Below, piece after piece: positions 25,016 through 33,715 of a DNA stretch of 64,000 bases. The notes beneath the pieces are model-generated. The model was not told the DNA's origin. It did not search any database and saw only the letters and a list, made by a program, of their open reading frames with translations. Numbering within the stretch: position 1 is the first letter of the stretch; each line of letters opens with the position of its first letter. The stretch spans positions 16,644 to 80,643 of the forward strand of contig DATILD010000107.1 of the NCBI GenBank assembly GCA_035476815.1, given 5' to 3'. The DNA is from Methylibium sp035476815. Lineage in GTDB: Bacteria > Pseudomonadota > Gammaproteobacteria > Burkholderiales > Burkholderiaceae_C. The position numbers were made by a program, and so were the translations under genes.

Positions 25016-26721
25016 CGTGCGAGCTCTTCGGGGAAGTACTTGACCACGCAGTCCACCGGGTTCGGGGCCGCCTGGCCGAGGCCGCAGATCGACGCGTCTC
25101 GCATCACCTGCGACAGTTCCGCGAGCAGCGGCAGGTCCCACCGGTCACTCGCGATCAGTTCGTTGACCTTCTCGGTGCCGCTGCGGCAGGGCGTGCACTG
25201 GCCGCAGCTCTCGTGCTCGAAGAAGCGCATCAGGTTGCGCGCCACGTCGGTGACGCGGTCCTGGTCGGACAGCACCACCACCGCGGCCGAGCCGATGAAG
25301 CAGCCATGCGGCTGCAGCGTGTCGAAGTCGAGCGGGATGTCGGCCAGCCGCTCGGGCAGGATGCCGCCCGACGCACCACCCGGCAGGTAGGCATGGAGCC
25401 GGTGGCCGTCCTGCATGCCACCGCAGTACTCGTCGACCAGCTCGCGCAGCGTGATGCCGGCCGGCGCGAGGTGCACGCCCGGCTGCTTGACGCGGCCCGA
25501 CACCGAGAACGAGCGCAGCCCCTTGCGGCCGTGGCGGCCGAAGCCGGCGAACCAGTCGCCGCCCTTCTCGAGGATGTCGCGCACCCAGTAGAGCGTCTCG
25601 AAGTTGTGCTCCAGCGTCGGCCGGCCGAACAGGCCGACCTGCGCCACATAGGGCGGGCGCAGCCGCGGCATGCCGCGCTTGCCTTCGATCGACTCGATCA
25701 TCGCGGACTCTTCGCCGCAGATGTAGGCGCCGGCCCCGCGGCGCAGCTCGATGGTCGGCAGCTCGCGCATCGGCGGCGCTGCCTTCAGCGCCGCCAGCTC
25801 GCGCTCGAGGATCGCGCGGCAGCCGTGGTACTCGTCGCGCAGGTAGACGTAGATCGCGTCGACGCCGACCGCCCAGGCCGCGATCAGCATGCCCTCGAGG
25901 AAGCGGTGCGGGTCGCGCTCGAGGTAATGCCGGTCCTTGAAGGTGCCGGGCTCGCCCTCGTCGATGTTGACCGCCATCAGGCGCGGCGCCGCCTGGCCGC
26001 GCACGATGCGCCACTTGCGGCCGGCCGGGAAGCCCGCGCCGCCGAGGCCGCGCAGGCCCGAGGCCTCCATCGTCGCGATCACGCCCTCGACCTCGCGCTC
26101 GCCGGCCAGGCATTGGCGCAGCGTCGCGTAGCCGCCCTGTTCGCGGTAGGCCGCGAGGCCGGTGTAGGGCTCGGGCTCGTGGGTCGTGGCCTTCGCGGCG
26201 ACGGCCGCCTGGACGGACTCGAGCGTCGCGTTCGGCACCGGGCGCTGGTGCACGGCCACCGCCGGCGCCTGCTCGCAGCGGCCGATGCAGGGCGCGGCGA
26301 CCACGCGCACCTCGGCGCCGAGGATCGCGGGCAGCTTGGCCAGCAGGTCCTGCGCGCCGGCCAGCTCGCAGGCGATGCCGTCGCACACGCGCACGGTCAG
26401 CGCCGCCGGCTCGGGCCACTGGCCGCCGGCGCCTTCGCGCACGACCTCGAAGTGGTGATAGAAGCTCGCGACCTCGAACACCTCCACCTCCGACAGCCGC
26501 AGCAGCTGGGCCAGCGCGGCGAGGTGGTCGGTGCGGAGATGACCGTGGCGGTCGTTGATCGCGTGCAGGTGCTCGATCAGCAAGTCCTTGCGCATCGGCT
26601 TTCCGGCGAGCAGTTCGCTCACCGCGCGCAGGGCCTGCGCATCCACCGGTCGTTCACCGGAGTTGCGCGCCCTGCGCCCAGGTTCACGCAGAACCTGGAT
26701 CGGGATCACTGGGGCATTCAT
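25012..26721 (-). CDS. Formate dehydrogenase NADH-oxidising subunit, FdsG-FdsB fusion
   Basis: The 569-residue protein joins two subunits that are separate in Cupriavidus. Residues about 30-165 are NuoE/FdsG-like, with the [2Fe-2S] cysteines in CDGIAC and APCIGRCEQAP. The rest is NuoF/FdsB-like: GLGGAGFPAGRKW (NADH/FMN site), GAGAYICGEESAMIESIEG, and SCGQCTPCRSG with the [4Fe-4S] ligands. It passes electrons from FdsA to NAD+. Start ATG 26721; a regulator is divergent 119 bases away. Confidence 0.93.
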   Translation of the reverse strand: MNAPVIPIQVLREPGRRARNSGERPVDAQALRAVSELLAGKPMRKDLLIEHLHAINDRHGHLRTDHLAALAQLLRLSEVEVFEVASFYHHFEVVREGAGGQWPEPAALTVRVCDGIACELAGAQDLLAKLPAILGAEVRVVAAPCIGRCEQAPAVAVHQRPVPNATLESVQAAVAAKATTHEPEPYTGLAAYREQGGYATLRQCLAGEREVEGVIATMEASGLRGLGGAGFPAGRKWRIVRGQAAPRLMAVNIDEGEPGTFKDRHYLERDPHRFLEGMLIAAWAVGVDAIYVYLRDEYHGCRAILERELAALKAAPPMRELPTIELRRGAGAYICGEESAMIESIEGKRGMPRLRPPYVAQVGLFGRPTLEHNFETLYWVRDILEKGGDWFAGFGRHGRKGLRSFSVSGRVKQPGVHLAPAGITLRELVDEYCGGMQDGHRLHAYLPGGASGGILPERLADIPLDFDTLQPHGCFIGSAAVVVLSDQDRVTDVARNLMRFFEHESCGQCTPCRSGTEKVNELIASDRWDLPLLAELSQVMRDASICGLGQAAPNPVDCVVKYFPEELAR

Positions 26722-26781
26722 GGATTGGCAAGGGGTTACATAGGCTGCGGGCTCATGCTCCAATAAACACATTAGCAGCCC

Positions 26782-26810
26782 GGCCGGCGCATTGAAAGAT
26801 AGCGCCGGCC
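26782..26810. promoter_or_regulatory. Inverted repeat in the fds / regulator divergent promoter region
   Basis: GGCCGGCGC (26782-26790) and GCGCCGGCC (26802-26810) are a perfect 9-bp dyad around the AT-rich spacer ATTGAAAGATA. It lies between the divergent starts at 26721 and 26840 and is a candidate operator for the regulator or for a leader hairpin. AT-rich CATTAG and GTTAGATATGTAC stretches flank it. Confidence 0.45.
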
Positions 26811-26839
26811 CTTGCGTTAGATATGTACGAGAAGTCCTA

Positions 26840-27922
26840 ATGATGCGCATCCAGATCACGCCGCACTGGGGGGTTTCCCAGGACGCCGACAGCTCGGTCG
26901 ACACCACCGAACTGCTGGTGCTGCTGGCCGCCATCCAGGAGAGCGGCGCGATCGCCCAGGCCGCGCGCAGCATGGGCCTGTCGTATCGGCATGCCTGGGG
27001 CCAGGTGAAACGCGCCGAGGAGCTGTTCGGCCATCCGCTGGTCGACGCCGGCCGCGGCCGCGGCTCGACGCTGACGCCGCTGGCCGAGAAGCTGATCTGG
27101 GCCGACAAGCGCATCGCGGCGCGGCTGTCGCCGCTGCTGAGCTCGCTGGCCTCGGAGCTCGAGCACGAGCTCGAGCGCACGCTGCCGCAGCGGCCGAGCG
27201 CGGTGTCGGCGCTGCGCCTGCACGCGAGCCATGGCTTCGCGGTCGCGGCGCTGGTCGAGCAGCTCGAGGCGGCGGCGCTGCCGGTCGAGCTGCGCTACCG
27301 CAACAGCCTGGAGTCGGTCTCGGCGCTGTCGCGCGGCGAATGCGACCTGGCGGGCTTCCACGTGCCGATCGGCGAATTCGCCGCGCCCGCGGCGCGCCGC
27401 TACCGCGAGTGGCTGCGCCCCGGCGAGCACAGCCTGATCCACCTGGCGGTGCGGGCCCAGGGCCTGTTCGTCGCCGCCGGCAACCCCAAGCGCATCCGCG
27501 GCCTGGCCGACCTGACGCGCCCCGACGTGCGCTTCGTCAACCGGCCCGAGGGCTCGGGCACGCGCATCCTGACCGAGCTGATGCTCGCCAAGCAGGGCAT
27601 CACGCCGGCCGAGGTCAACGGCTACTCGACCGCCGAGTTCACCCATGCCGCGGTGGCCGCCTACATCGCCAGCGGCATGGCCGATGTCGGCGTCGGCGTG
27701 CAGACCGCGGCGCAGCGCTTCGGCCTGCCCTTCATGCCGCTGCTGCGCGAGCGCTACTACTTCGCCGTGCCGACCAAGCTGCTGCGCGAGCCGACCATGC
27801 GCGACGCGCTGGCGCTGATGCAGTCGCCGAAATACCGCTCGTCGGTGGCCGCGCTGGTCGGCTACGAGGCCGGCGAAACCGGCAAGGTGGTCGCGGTGGA
27901 CGACGCGCTGCCCGAGGGTTGA
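26840..27922 (+). CDS. ModE-type HTH regulator with periplasmic-binding-like sensor domain
   Basis: The 360-residue product has a ModE/LysR-like winged helix (about 20-90; SGAIAQAARSMGLSYRHAWGQVK and GGR-like GRGRGSTLTPLAEKL) and a C-terminal PBP-like domain (about 125-345) related to molybdate/oxyanion binding proteins. Divergent from the formate dehydrogenase genes, it probably controls them in response to molybdate or formate. I start at ATG 26840; an ATG two codons upstream of CGC is part of the same ATGATG. Which ligand it binds cannot be read from sequence. Confidence 0.85.
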   Translation: MMRIQITPHWGVSQDADSSVDTTELLVLLAAIQESGAIAQAARSMGLSYRHAWGQVKRAEELFGHPLVDAGRGRGSTLTPLAEKLIWADKRIAARLSPLLSSLASELEHELERTLPQRPSAVSALRLHASHGFAVAALVEQLEAAALPVELRYRNSLESVSALSRGECDLAGFHVPIGEFAAPAARRYREWLRPGEHSLIHLAVRAQGLFVAAGNPKRIRGLADLTRPDVRFVNRPEGSGTRILTELMLAKQGITPAEVNGYSTAEFTHAAVAAYIASGMADVGVGVQTAAQRFGLPFMPLLRERYYFAVPTKLLREPTMRDALALMQSPKYRSSVAALVGYEAGETGKVVAVDDALPEG

Positions 27923-27951
27923 GGGCCGGCGCTGCCGCCAGCGGGCGCGGC

Positions 27952-28464
27952 CTAGCGCAGCGACGGCGCGTCCGGCAGCTCGTTCGGGTTCGCCTCGCCC
28001 GGCGCCAGCGCGAAATGCGCCCGCAGCAGCGCATCGACCGCGTCGATGGCGTCGTTCAGCCCGTCCTCGAAGCGGCCGGCGCGGAACTGCGCGGCCATGC
28101 CGTCGGCGATGCCCTGCCACTGCTGCGGCGTCACGTGGCGGTTGAGCCCGCGGTCGGCGACGATCTCGATGCGGTGCTCGGCCAGCAGCAGATAGATCAG
28201 CACGCCGTTGTTGCGCTCGGTGTCCCAGACGCGCAGCTTGCCGAACAGCGTGACCGCGCGCTGCCGCGCCGTCAGGTCGCGCCACAGATAGCCCAGCGGC
28301 AGGCCGGCCTCGACGCAGACGCGGATCTCGCCGCTGTGCGCGCCCTCGCTGGCGCGCACCTGGTCCTCGATGCGCTGCAACGCGGCCGGGCCGAGCGCGC
28401 GGCGCGTGTCGTCCTCGTCGAGCCAGCGGTGGCGCAGCAGGCGGGTGAGTTTCTCTAGCATCAC
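27952..28464 (-). CDS. TPM-domain protein (cytoplasmic, unknown role)
   Basis: The 170-residue product contains a single TPM domain (about 40-155; GEIRVCVEAGLPL, RNNGVLIYLLLAEHRIEIVADRGLN). It lacks a signal peptide. The start is either GTG 28464 or the next codon ATG 28461; both overlap the upstream gene's TGA. It forms a three-gene run with the exported TPM protein and lemA, a combination seen in many proteobacteria and linked to envelope maintenance. Confidence 0.82.
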   Translation of the reverse strand: MMLEKLTRLLRHRWLDEDDTRRALGPAALQRIEDQVRASEGAHSGEIRVCVEAGLPLGYLWRDLTARQRAVTLFGKLRVWDTERNNGVLIYLLLAEHRIEIVADRGLNRHVTPQQWQGIADGMAAQFRAGRFEDGLNDAIDAVDALLRAHFALAPGEANPNELPDAPSLR

Positions 28465-29348
28465 CAGTCTCCCGAGGCGCCACCGCCGCCGAAATCGCCG
28501 CCACCGCCGGACGAGAAGCCGCCGCCGTCACCGCCACCGCCGCCGCCGCCCCAACCGCCGCCGCCACCGCCGCCCCAGAGGATGGGCGGCACGCCGGAGC
28601 CGCGGCGCGCGGCCCCAACGCCCAGCACGCCCACCAGCAGCAGCGCCACCAGCGCCGCGATGCCACCGATCAGCAGGCTGGTGCTCAGCACCCACCCCAG
28701 CGTGCCGGCGCCGCCGGCCGTCACCAGCGAGCCGAGCTTGCGGCCCAGCACGCGGGTCAGCAGCGCGCCGGCCACCGGCACGGCGAGCAGGAAGAACAGC
28801 GCGAGGTCCTGCCAGTCGGTGCCCTGGCCGGCCTGCGGCCGCGGCTTCGGCGCGGGCAGCGCCTCGCCGCGGATGCGTGCCGAGAGCTGGTCGACCGCCG
28901 CGTTCAGGCCGCCGGCGAAGTCACCGGCCCTGAAGGCCGGCGTCAGCGCGCGGTCGATGATCTGCTTGGCGGCGAGGTCGGGCACCGCGCCCTCCAGCGC
29001 CTTGGCGACCTCGATGCGGACCTTGCGGTCGTCCTTGGCCACCAGCAGGATCAGCCCGTCGCCGACCTCGCGGCGGCCGATCTTCCAGGTCTCGCCGACG
29101 CGCTGCGCGTAGGCCGCGATGTCCTCGGGCTGCGTGGTCGGCACGATCAGCACCACCAGCTGCGAGCCGGCCTCGCGTTCGAAGGCCGCCAGCTTGGCCT
29201 CCAGCGCGCTGGTCTGCGCGCGACTCAGCGTGCCGGTCTGGTCGATCACGCTGGCCGTGAGCACCGGCACCGCACGCAGCTCCTGCGCGCCGGCGCCGCC
29301 CGCCAGCACGGCGAACAGCAACGCGAGCAGCAGGCGCCAGCGGCGCAT
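28461..29348 (-). CDS. Exported TPM-domain protein, YgcG family, Gly-rich tail
   Basis: About 295 residues: signal peptide (ending GGAGAQ), TPM domain (about 30-165, with VIDQTGTLS and VGDGLILLVAKDDRKVRIEV), two membrane helices (about 182-250) and a C-terminal tail of glycine, tryptophan, serine and aspartate repeats. The low-complexity tail is usual for YgcG proteins. It probably faces the periplasm. ATG 29348 is preferred; GTG 29351 is possible. lemA lies seven bases upstream. Confidence 0.85.
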   Translation of the reverse strand: MRRWRLLLALLFAVLAGGAGAQELRAVPVLTASVIDQTGTLSRAQTSALEAKLAAFEREAGSQLVVLIVPTTQPEDIAAYAQRVGETWKIGRREVGDGLILLVAKDDRKVRIEVAKALEGAVPDLAAKQIIDRALTPAFRAGDFAGGLNAAVDQLSARIRGEALPAPKPRPQAGQGTDWQDLALFFLLAVPVAGALLTRVLGRKLGSLVTAGGAGTLGWVLSTSLLIGGIAALVALLLVGVLGVGAARRGSGVPPILWGGGGGGGWGGGGGGGDGGGFSSGGGGDFGGGGASGDW

Positions 29349-29355
29349 CACGTGC

Positions 29356-29961
29356 TCACTTCGACGCCGGCTTCTCGAAGCTGACCGCCGGCGGCGCGGC
29401 GATCTGCGCCTCGTTGGTCACGGTGAAGTTGGGCTTGGGTGCGTAGCTGAAGATCATCGCGGTCAGGTTGCTCGGGAAGCTGCGCGCCAGCACGTTGTAA
29501 TCCTGCACCGCCTTCACGTAGCGACCGCGCGCGACGGTGATGCGGTTCTCGGTGCCCTCGAGCTGCACCCGCAGGTCCTGGAAGCCCTGGTTGGCCTTCA
29601 GGTTGGGGTAGTTCTCGGTGACGACCAGCAGCCGGCTCAACGCGCCGCTCAACTCGCCCTGCGCGGCCTGGAACTTCTGGAACGCCTCGGGGTTGTTGAC
29701 CAGCTCCGGCGTGGCCTGGATGCTGGTGGCCTTGGCGCGCGCCTCGACCACCTTGGTCAGCGTCTCCTGCTCGAAATTGGCCTCGCCCTTCACCGTGGCG
29801 ACGATGTTGGGGATCAGGTCGGCGCGGCGCTGGTACTGGTTCAGCACCTCGGACCAGGCGCTCTTGGTCGCCTCGTCGAGGCGCTGGAAGTCGTTGTAGC
29901 CGCAGCCGCCGAGCGCCAGCGTGGCCAGCAGGGTCAGGGCGGTGAGGAAGCGTCGGAACAT
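29356..29961 (-). CDS. lemA: LemA family lipoprotein
   Basis: The 201-residue product has a lipoprotein signal (TLALGGCGYNDF, lipobox LGGC) and the LemA core: QYQRRADLIPNIVATVKG, coiled helices, and RGRYVKAVQDYNVLARSFPSNL. LemA proteins form helical bundles in the envelope; their exact activity is unknown. First gene of the lemA-TPM-TPM run. Confidence 0.92.
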   Translation of the reverse strand: MFRRFLTALTLLATLALGGCGYNDFQRLDEATKSAWSEVLNQYQRRADLIPNIVATVKGEANFEQETLTKVVEARAKATSIQATPELVNNPEAFQKFQAAQGELSGALSRLLVVTENYPNLKANQGFQDLRVQLEGTENRITVARGRYVKAVQDYNVLARSFPSNLTAMIFSYAPKPNFTVTNEAQIAAPPAVSFEKPASK

Positions 29962-30089
29962 GGCGTGTCCTTTCTGGGGGCAACGAGGGGCAGACGGCCG
30001 GGGTGTCGGCGGCGCACCGGTAGGTGCTGCCGATCGCGGCGCTTTCAAGCGGCGCTTGTCGGCCGGCCGCGCTTAGCATCCTAACGACC

Positions 30090-30878
30090 ATGCCCTTCGA
30101 CGCGATCGATCCGACCACCGCCTTGCAGGCCGCCTCGCGCGCCATGCCGAATCCGGCCGGGCCGCCGCACCTGGTCGTGGCCGGCGCCGGCGGCCCGCTC
30201 GGCCGTGCGGTGCTGAAGGAGGCGCTGGGCCGCGGCCGCTTTGCCAGCGTCGGCGTGCTGACGCGCGCGCCGCTGCAGGCCGGGCTGCGCAAGCTGCGCG
30301 CCCTGCGCTACGCCGACGATGCGCCGCTGCCGGCCAGCGACGTCGCGGTGATCGTGTTCGACCGCGGACGCGACCACTACGGCCGCGACGCGGCCTACCA
30401 CCTGCCCGAGCCCGAGAGCCTGCCGGCGCTGGCGCGGCGCCTGCGCGCGAGCGGCGTGCACACGCTCGCGGTCGTCTGCCCGATCGCGCCGTCGCTGCTG
30501 CCACAGGCGCTCCAGCACGGCCTGGCCACGCTCGACGAACAGGCGGTCGCGGCGCTGGGCTTCGAGCGGCTGCTGTTCGTGCGGCCGACGCAGGACGCCG
30601 CCGCGATGGCCCTCACGAGCTGGCCGCAGCGGCTGGCGCGCTGGATGCTCTCGCAGCTGCGCTACATGATCCCGCAGCAGGAGCGGCCGCTGCGCGCCGA
30701 GTCGGTCGCGCACTTCGTGTTCGAGGTGCTGCAGCAGTGGCGCGAGGCCGCGCCGGGCACGCGCGTGGCCGGTGCGCCGCTGCTGTGGGCCGCGGCGCAG
30801 AAGGCCGGGCCGCAGCCGGTGGTGCGGCGCTGGCTGCACGGCGAGGCGGCCGCAGACGGACATGCAGCCGATCGATAG
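30090..30878 (+). CDS. NAD(P)-binding Rossmann-fold protein, unknown function
   Basis: The 262-residue product has an N-terminal nucleotide-binding motif (LVVAGAGGPLGRAVL, GxGGxxG type) and the general layout of atypical short-chain dehydrogenases/NmrA-like proteins. No catalytic YxxxK is evident, so it may be a non-catalytic or redox-sensing member. ATG 30090 is chosen from the family-like N-terminus. Convergent with the GT51 gene across a long inverted repeat. Confidence 0.7.
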   Translation: MPFDAIDPTTALQAASRAMPNPAGPPHLVVAGAGGPLGRAVLKEALGRGRFASVGVLTRAPLQAGLRKLRALRYADDAPLPASDVAVIVFDRGRDHYGRDAAYHLPEPESLPALARRLRASGVHTLAVVCPIAPSLLPQALQHGLATLDEQAVAALGFERLLFVRPTQDAAAMALTSWPQRLARWMLSQLRYMIPQQERPLRAESVAHFVFEVLQQWREAAPGTRVAGAPLLWAAAQKAGPQPVVRRWLHGEAAADGHAADR

Positions 30879-30880
30879 GA

Positions 30881-30948
30881 CCCGTTCGGGCTGAGCCTGT
30901 CGAAGCCGGTTCGTGGCGCGGCCCTTCGACAAGCTCAGGGCGAACGGG
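30881..30948. repeat. Long inverted repeat between convergent genes
   Basis: CCCGTTCGGGCTGAGCCTGT continuing to CGAAG (30881-30905) pairs with CTTCGACAAGCTCAGGGCG continuing to AACGGG (30924-30948): 25-base arms with few mismatches and an 18-base loop. The half-site (CTTCGACAAGCTCAGGGCGAACGG) is a dispersed repeat known from many proteobacterial genomes. It can act as a bidirectional terminator here. Confidence 0.8.
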
Positions 30949-32278
30949 CTGGGTGGTGAGGCCGGTCACCTGACGCGGCGCGCGGCGCGGGCGGCACCCA
31001 GCCGCCGCGCAGCGCTTCGAGTTGCTCGGCCCGCCGCTCGGCCGACAGCGGGCCGCGCAGGCTGCCCAGCACCCAGCCGACGCGCTCGGTGTCGACGCGC
31101 CGCTCGCCCGGCACGAGCGGCTCGCGCAGCAGGCTGGCGAGCCAGGCCGCCTCCAGCGGCGTCAGCCGCGCGGCCGGCTTGCGCAGGTAGTGGCGCGCGG
31201 CCGCCTCGGCGCCGCACACGCCCTCGCCCCAGGGCGCGACCTGCAGGTAGAGCTGCAGGATGCGGCCCTTGCCGAGCGTGCGCTCCATCTCCACCGCGTA
31301 CAGCAGCTCGCGCAGCTTGCGCACCGCCGAGCGCTCGTCGCCGGTGTAGACCAGCTTGGCGAGCTGCTGCGTCAGCGTGCTGGCGCCCTGCACCCGCTCG
31401 GGCCGCGCACCGGCCGACGGCTGGTTGGCCGACCAGGCGGCGAGCAGTTGCGCGAGGTCGTAGCCGGCATGCTCGGCATAGCGCTGGTCCTCGGCCGCGA
31501 CCACCGCGCGTGGCAGCCAGCCGACCACGCGCTCGGCACCCTGCACCGGGTCGGACGCGCAGGCCATCGCCGGCTCGGCGTTGAGCAGCGCCTCGGTGCC
31601 CAGGCCGTCGACCTCGAAGCCCGTGATGCGCGGCTGCACGACGAAGCGGCGCGCCGGCAGCGCGAGGCTGAGCTTGGCGGCGATGCGCCCGCCGATGCGC
31701 GCGCGCTGCAGCTCCGGGATCGCGTCGGCGCCGAACACGGCATAGGCGTCGGCCAGCGCCGTGTCGGCCAGCTCGGCGTCGATCGCGAGGCCGGTGCTGG
31801 TGAGCCTGGCGCGCCACTTCAGCGGCAGCGCCCGCGCGCCCTCGCCCAGCGTCAGCGTGCCGGTGTAGCGGTCCTGCGCCGGGCGCTGCAGTTGCAGCTC
31901 GGCGCGCGGCAGCAGCAGCGGCACCGGGCCCAACGCGTCGACGGGCAGCACGCAGGGGGCGCAGTGGCCGGCGAGGCGGTCCGGCGCGACGCGCCGCCAG
32001 GTCCAGCGGCCCAGCGGCGTGGCGGTGCTGCGGCCGTCGAGCAGCGCCAGGCCCAGCGGGTGGGTCGCGACGCGCAGCAGCGCCGGCACGCTGACCTGCT
32101 TCGTGATCCGCAGCCCCGGTGGGCCGAGTCGCAGCGTCAGCGACCACTCGCCCGGCTGCGGCGCGAGCGCCTGCAGTGCGGCCGCGAGCAGCGCCACGGC
32201 CAGCAGCCCCAGCGCCACCAGCGAGCCCAGCGCGAACAGGGCCCAGCGCGGCACGCGCGGGCGCAGGAAGGTCTTCAT
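30935..32278 (-). CDS. GT51 peptidoglycan glycosyltransferase (MtgA-like), exosortase operon
   Basis: The 447-residue protein has one N-terminal membrane helix, a non-conserved region of about 220 residues and a C-terminal GT51 domain: VAAEDQRYAEHAGYD with the catalytic Glu, GASTLTQQLAK and the RKLRELLYAVEMERTLGKGRI region. It polymerises lipid II but has no transpeptidase domain. Its start overlaps the upstream gene (ATGA), tying it to the exosortase operon. Its last codons run into the right arm of the repeat at 30924-30948, so the native C-terminus may have been changed by repeat insertion. Confidence 0.82.
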   Translation of the reverse strand: MKTFLRPRVPRWALFALGSLVALGLLAVALLAAALQALAPQPGEWSLTLRLGPPGLRITKQVSVPALLRVATHPLGLALLDGRSTATPLGRWTWRRVAPDRLAGHCAPCVLPVDALGPVPLLLPRAELQLQRPAQDRYTGTLTLGEGARALPLKWRARLTSTGLAIDAELADTALADAYAVFGADAIPELQRARIGGRIAAKLSLALPARRFVVQPRITGFEVDGLGTEALLNAEPAMACASDPVQGAERVVGWLPRAVVAAEDQRYAEHAGYDLAQLLAAWSANQPSAGARPERVQGASTLTQQLAKLVYTGDERSAVRKLRELLYAVEMERTLGKGRILQLYLQVAPWGEGVCGAEAAARHYLRKPAARLTPLEAAWLASLLREPLVPGERRVDTERVGWVLGSLRGPLSAERRAEQLEALRGGWVPPAPRAASGDRPHHPARSP

Positions 32279-32883
32279 TGCGGAGCTCCGTTGTCGATGA
32301 CGGCCACGGTCGTGACCGCCTGCCAGGGGCCGTTCGAACGGCCCAGTGCCGCGGCCCAGAACCAGGCCGAGGTGTCGGTGTAGGCGAGGCCCTGCGCGTC
32401 CGCGATGCGCTCGCACACGCGCAGCCGCTGCGTGCCGCGGCGGGCCTCGAAGCAGCGCCACAGCCGCTGCTGCGCGTCGCGCTCCAGCCGCGCCGCGGCG
32501 ATGCCGTAGCCGAGGCCGCGGTAGCAGTCGGCCGCGGGATGCAGCATGCGTGTCGGGCGCCGCACCTCGCGCAGCACCAGCAGCCGCTCGCCGTCGCTGA
32601 AGCGGCCGATCGCGCCGGGGAAGGCGTTCGCGAAGCGCTGCTCGACCGGGCTCAGCGCCAGCGGGCGCAGCAGGCGGCCGTCGAACTCGCGCGGCCATTC
32701 GACGGCGCGCGACGAATCGCTCGCCGCCGGCGCGGCCTGCAGCAGCGGCGCCAGCGCGCAAGCCGCGAGCAGCATCGCGAAGCCTGCCAGCGCGAAGCCG
32801 CCGAGCGCCTCGGCGCGGCGCCACAGCGCGCCGGTCCAGCGCGCCAGCAGCCCATGAGGCCGGCACTCAATGACGGTCTGCAT
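32275..32883 (-). CDS. Exosortase-associated EpsI-like protein
   Basis: The 202-residue product has one N-terminal membrane segment (about 28-50) and a periplasmic domain with MLHPAADCYRGLGYGI, resembling the H-x-P-x-x-CY-x-G motif of EpsI-type exosortase partners. It overlaps the exosortase gene by 17 bases and the GT51 gene by four. Such proteins are thought to assist exosortase or the attached glycan pathway; the exact role is not known. Confidence 0.7.
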   Translation of the reverse strand: MQTVIECRPHGLLARWTGALWRRAEALGGFALAGFAMLLAACALAPLLQAAPAASDSSRAVEWPREFDGRLLRPLALSPVEQRFANAFPGAIGRFSDGERLLVLREVRRPTRMLHPAADCYRGLGYGIAAARLERDAQQRLWRCFEARRGTQRLRVCERIADAQGLAYTDTSAWFWAAALGRSNGPWQAVTTVAVIDNGAPQ

Positions 32884-33700
32884 GCGCATCCTCCCGCGTC
32901 GTCCACCACAGCACCGCGCCGCACACCGCGGCCAGCACCGCCAGGCCGATCGCCTGGTGCGCCACTTCACCGAGCCCCTGCGGCCGCGACGCCAGCGCCA
33001 CCAGCACGGTGTTGCGCACGACGTTGCCGGCCAGCACCATCAGCCCGACCGCCGGCAGCCGGCGCAGCAGCGCGCCATCACGCAGCCCGACCCAGGCCGC
33101 CGCCGCGCAGGCGCAGAAGTAGCCGAGCCACACCAGTTGCACGCCCGAGCAGGGCGCGTCGACGATCACCAGCCGGCCCTGCACCGTCATCGCCGCGCCG
33201 CTGCGCGCGGCCTCCAGGCCGGCGAGCTGCAGGCCCCAGGTGCTGAGCTGCGCCGTCAGCAGCCGCAGCGGGTAGCCGGCATAGAACTGCAGCGACGCGA
33301 GCAGCGGCAGCGCCAGCAGCGCCAGGCCGGCCAGCGGCAGCCGCGGCGCGGCGTCGGGCAGCCAGGCCGCGAACGCGAGGCCCAGTGCCGCGGCGGCGAG
33401 CACCGCCGCGGCGAGCGGCGGCAGCGCCCACAGCGCAAGCGTCGCGGCAACCGTCATCGCCGCACTGGCCGCCAGCCAGCCGGGCCGCGGCGCCTCGCGC
33501 AGCCGCGCGGCCCAGCGCCCCAGCACGAGCAGCGCCATCGCCAGCGCCGCCAGGCCGAGCGGATCGTCCGAGCCGTCGAGCATGCGCCCGGCCGCCCAGC
33601 GCCCATGCGGCCACAGCGCGGCGGCCTGCAGCGCCAGCCAGGCCGGCGCGGGCCAAGCGGCCAGGCCGCGCGGGCCGCCGAGACTCAGCGTCTGTTGCAT
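32867..33700 (-). CDS. Exosortase (possibly XrtQ type)
   Basis: A 277-residue polytopic inner-membrane protein with about eight helices. The three exosortase signature residues are present: Cys in VDAPCSGVQLVWLGY, Arg in GNVVRNTVLVAL and His in EVAHQAIGLAVL. Exosortases cleave PEP-CTERM-type sorting signals and pass the protein to the cell surface. The only visible substrate is encoded 15 bases upstream, so this is a dedicated pair. The XrtQ label is my recollection of a Burkholderiales family with a VIT/vWA partner and is not proven. Confidence 0.85.
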   Translation of the reverse strand: MQQTLSLGGPRGLAAWPAPAWLALQAAALWPHGRWAAGRMLDGSDDPLGLAALAMALLVLGRWAARLREAPRPGWLAASAAMTVAATLALWALPPLAAAVLAAAALGLAFAAWLPDAAPRLPLAGLALLALPLLASLQFYAGYPLRLLTAQLSTWGLQLAGLEAARSGAAMTVQGRLVIVDAPCSGVQLVWLGYFCACAAAAWVGLRDGALLRRLPAVGLMVLAGNVVRNTVLVALASRPQGLGEVAHQAIGLAVLAAVCGAVLWWTTREDAHADRH

Positions 33701-33715
33701 CGCCGGTCTCCCGCT

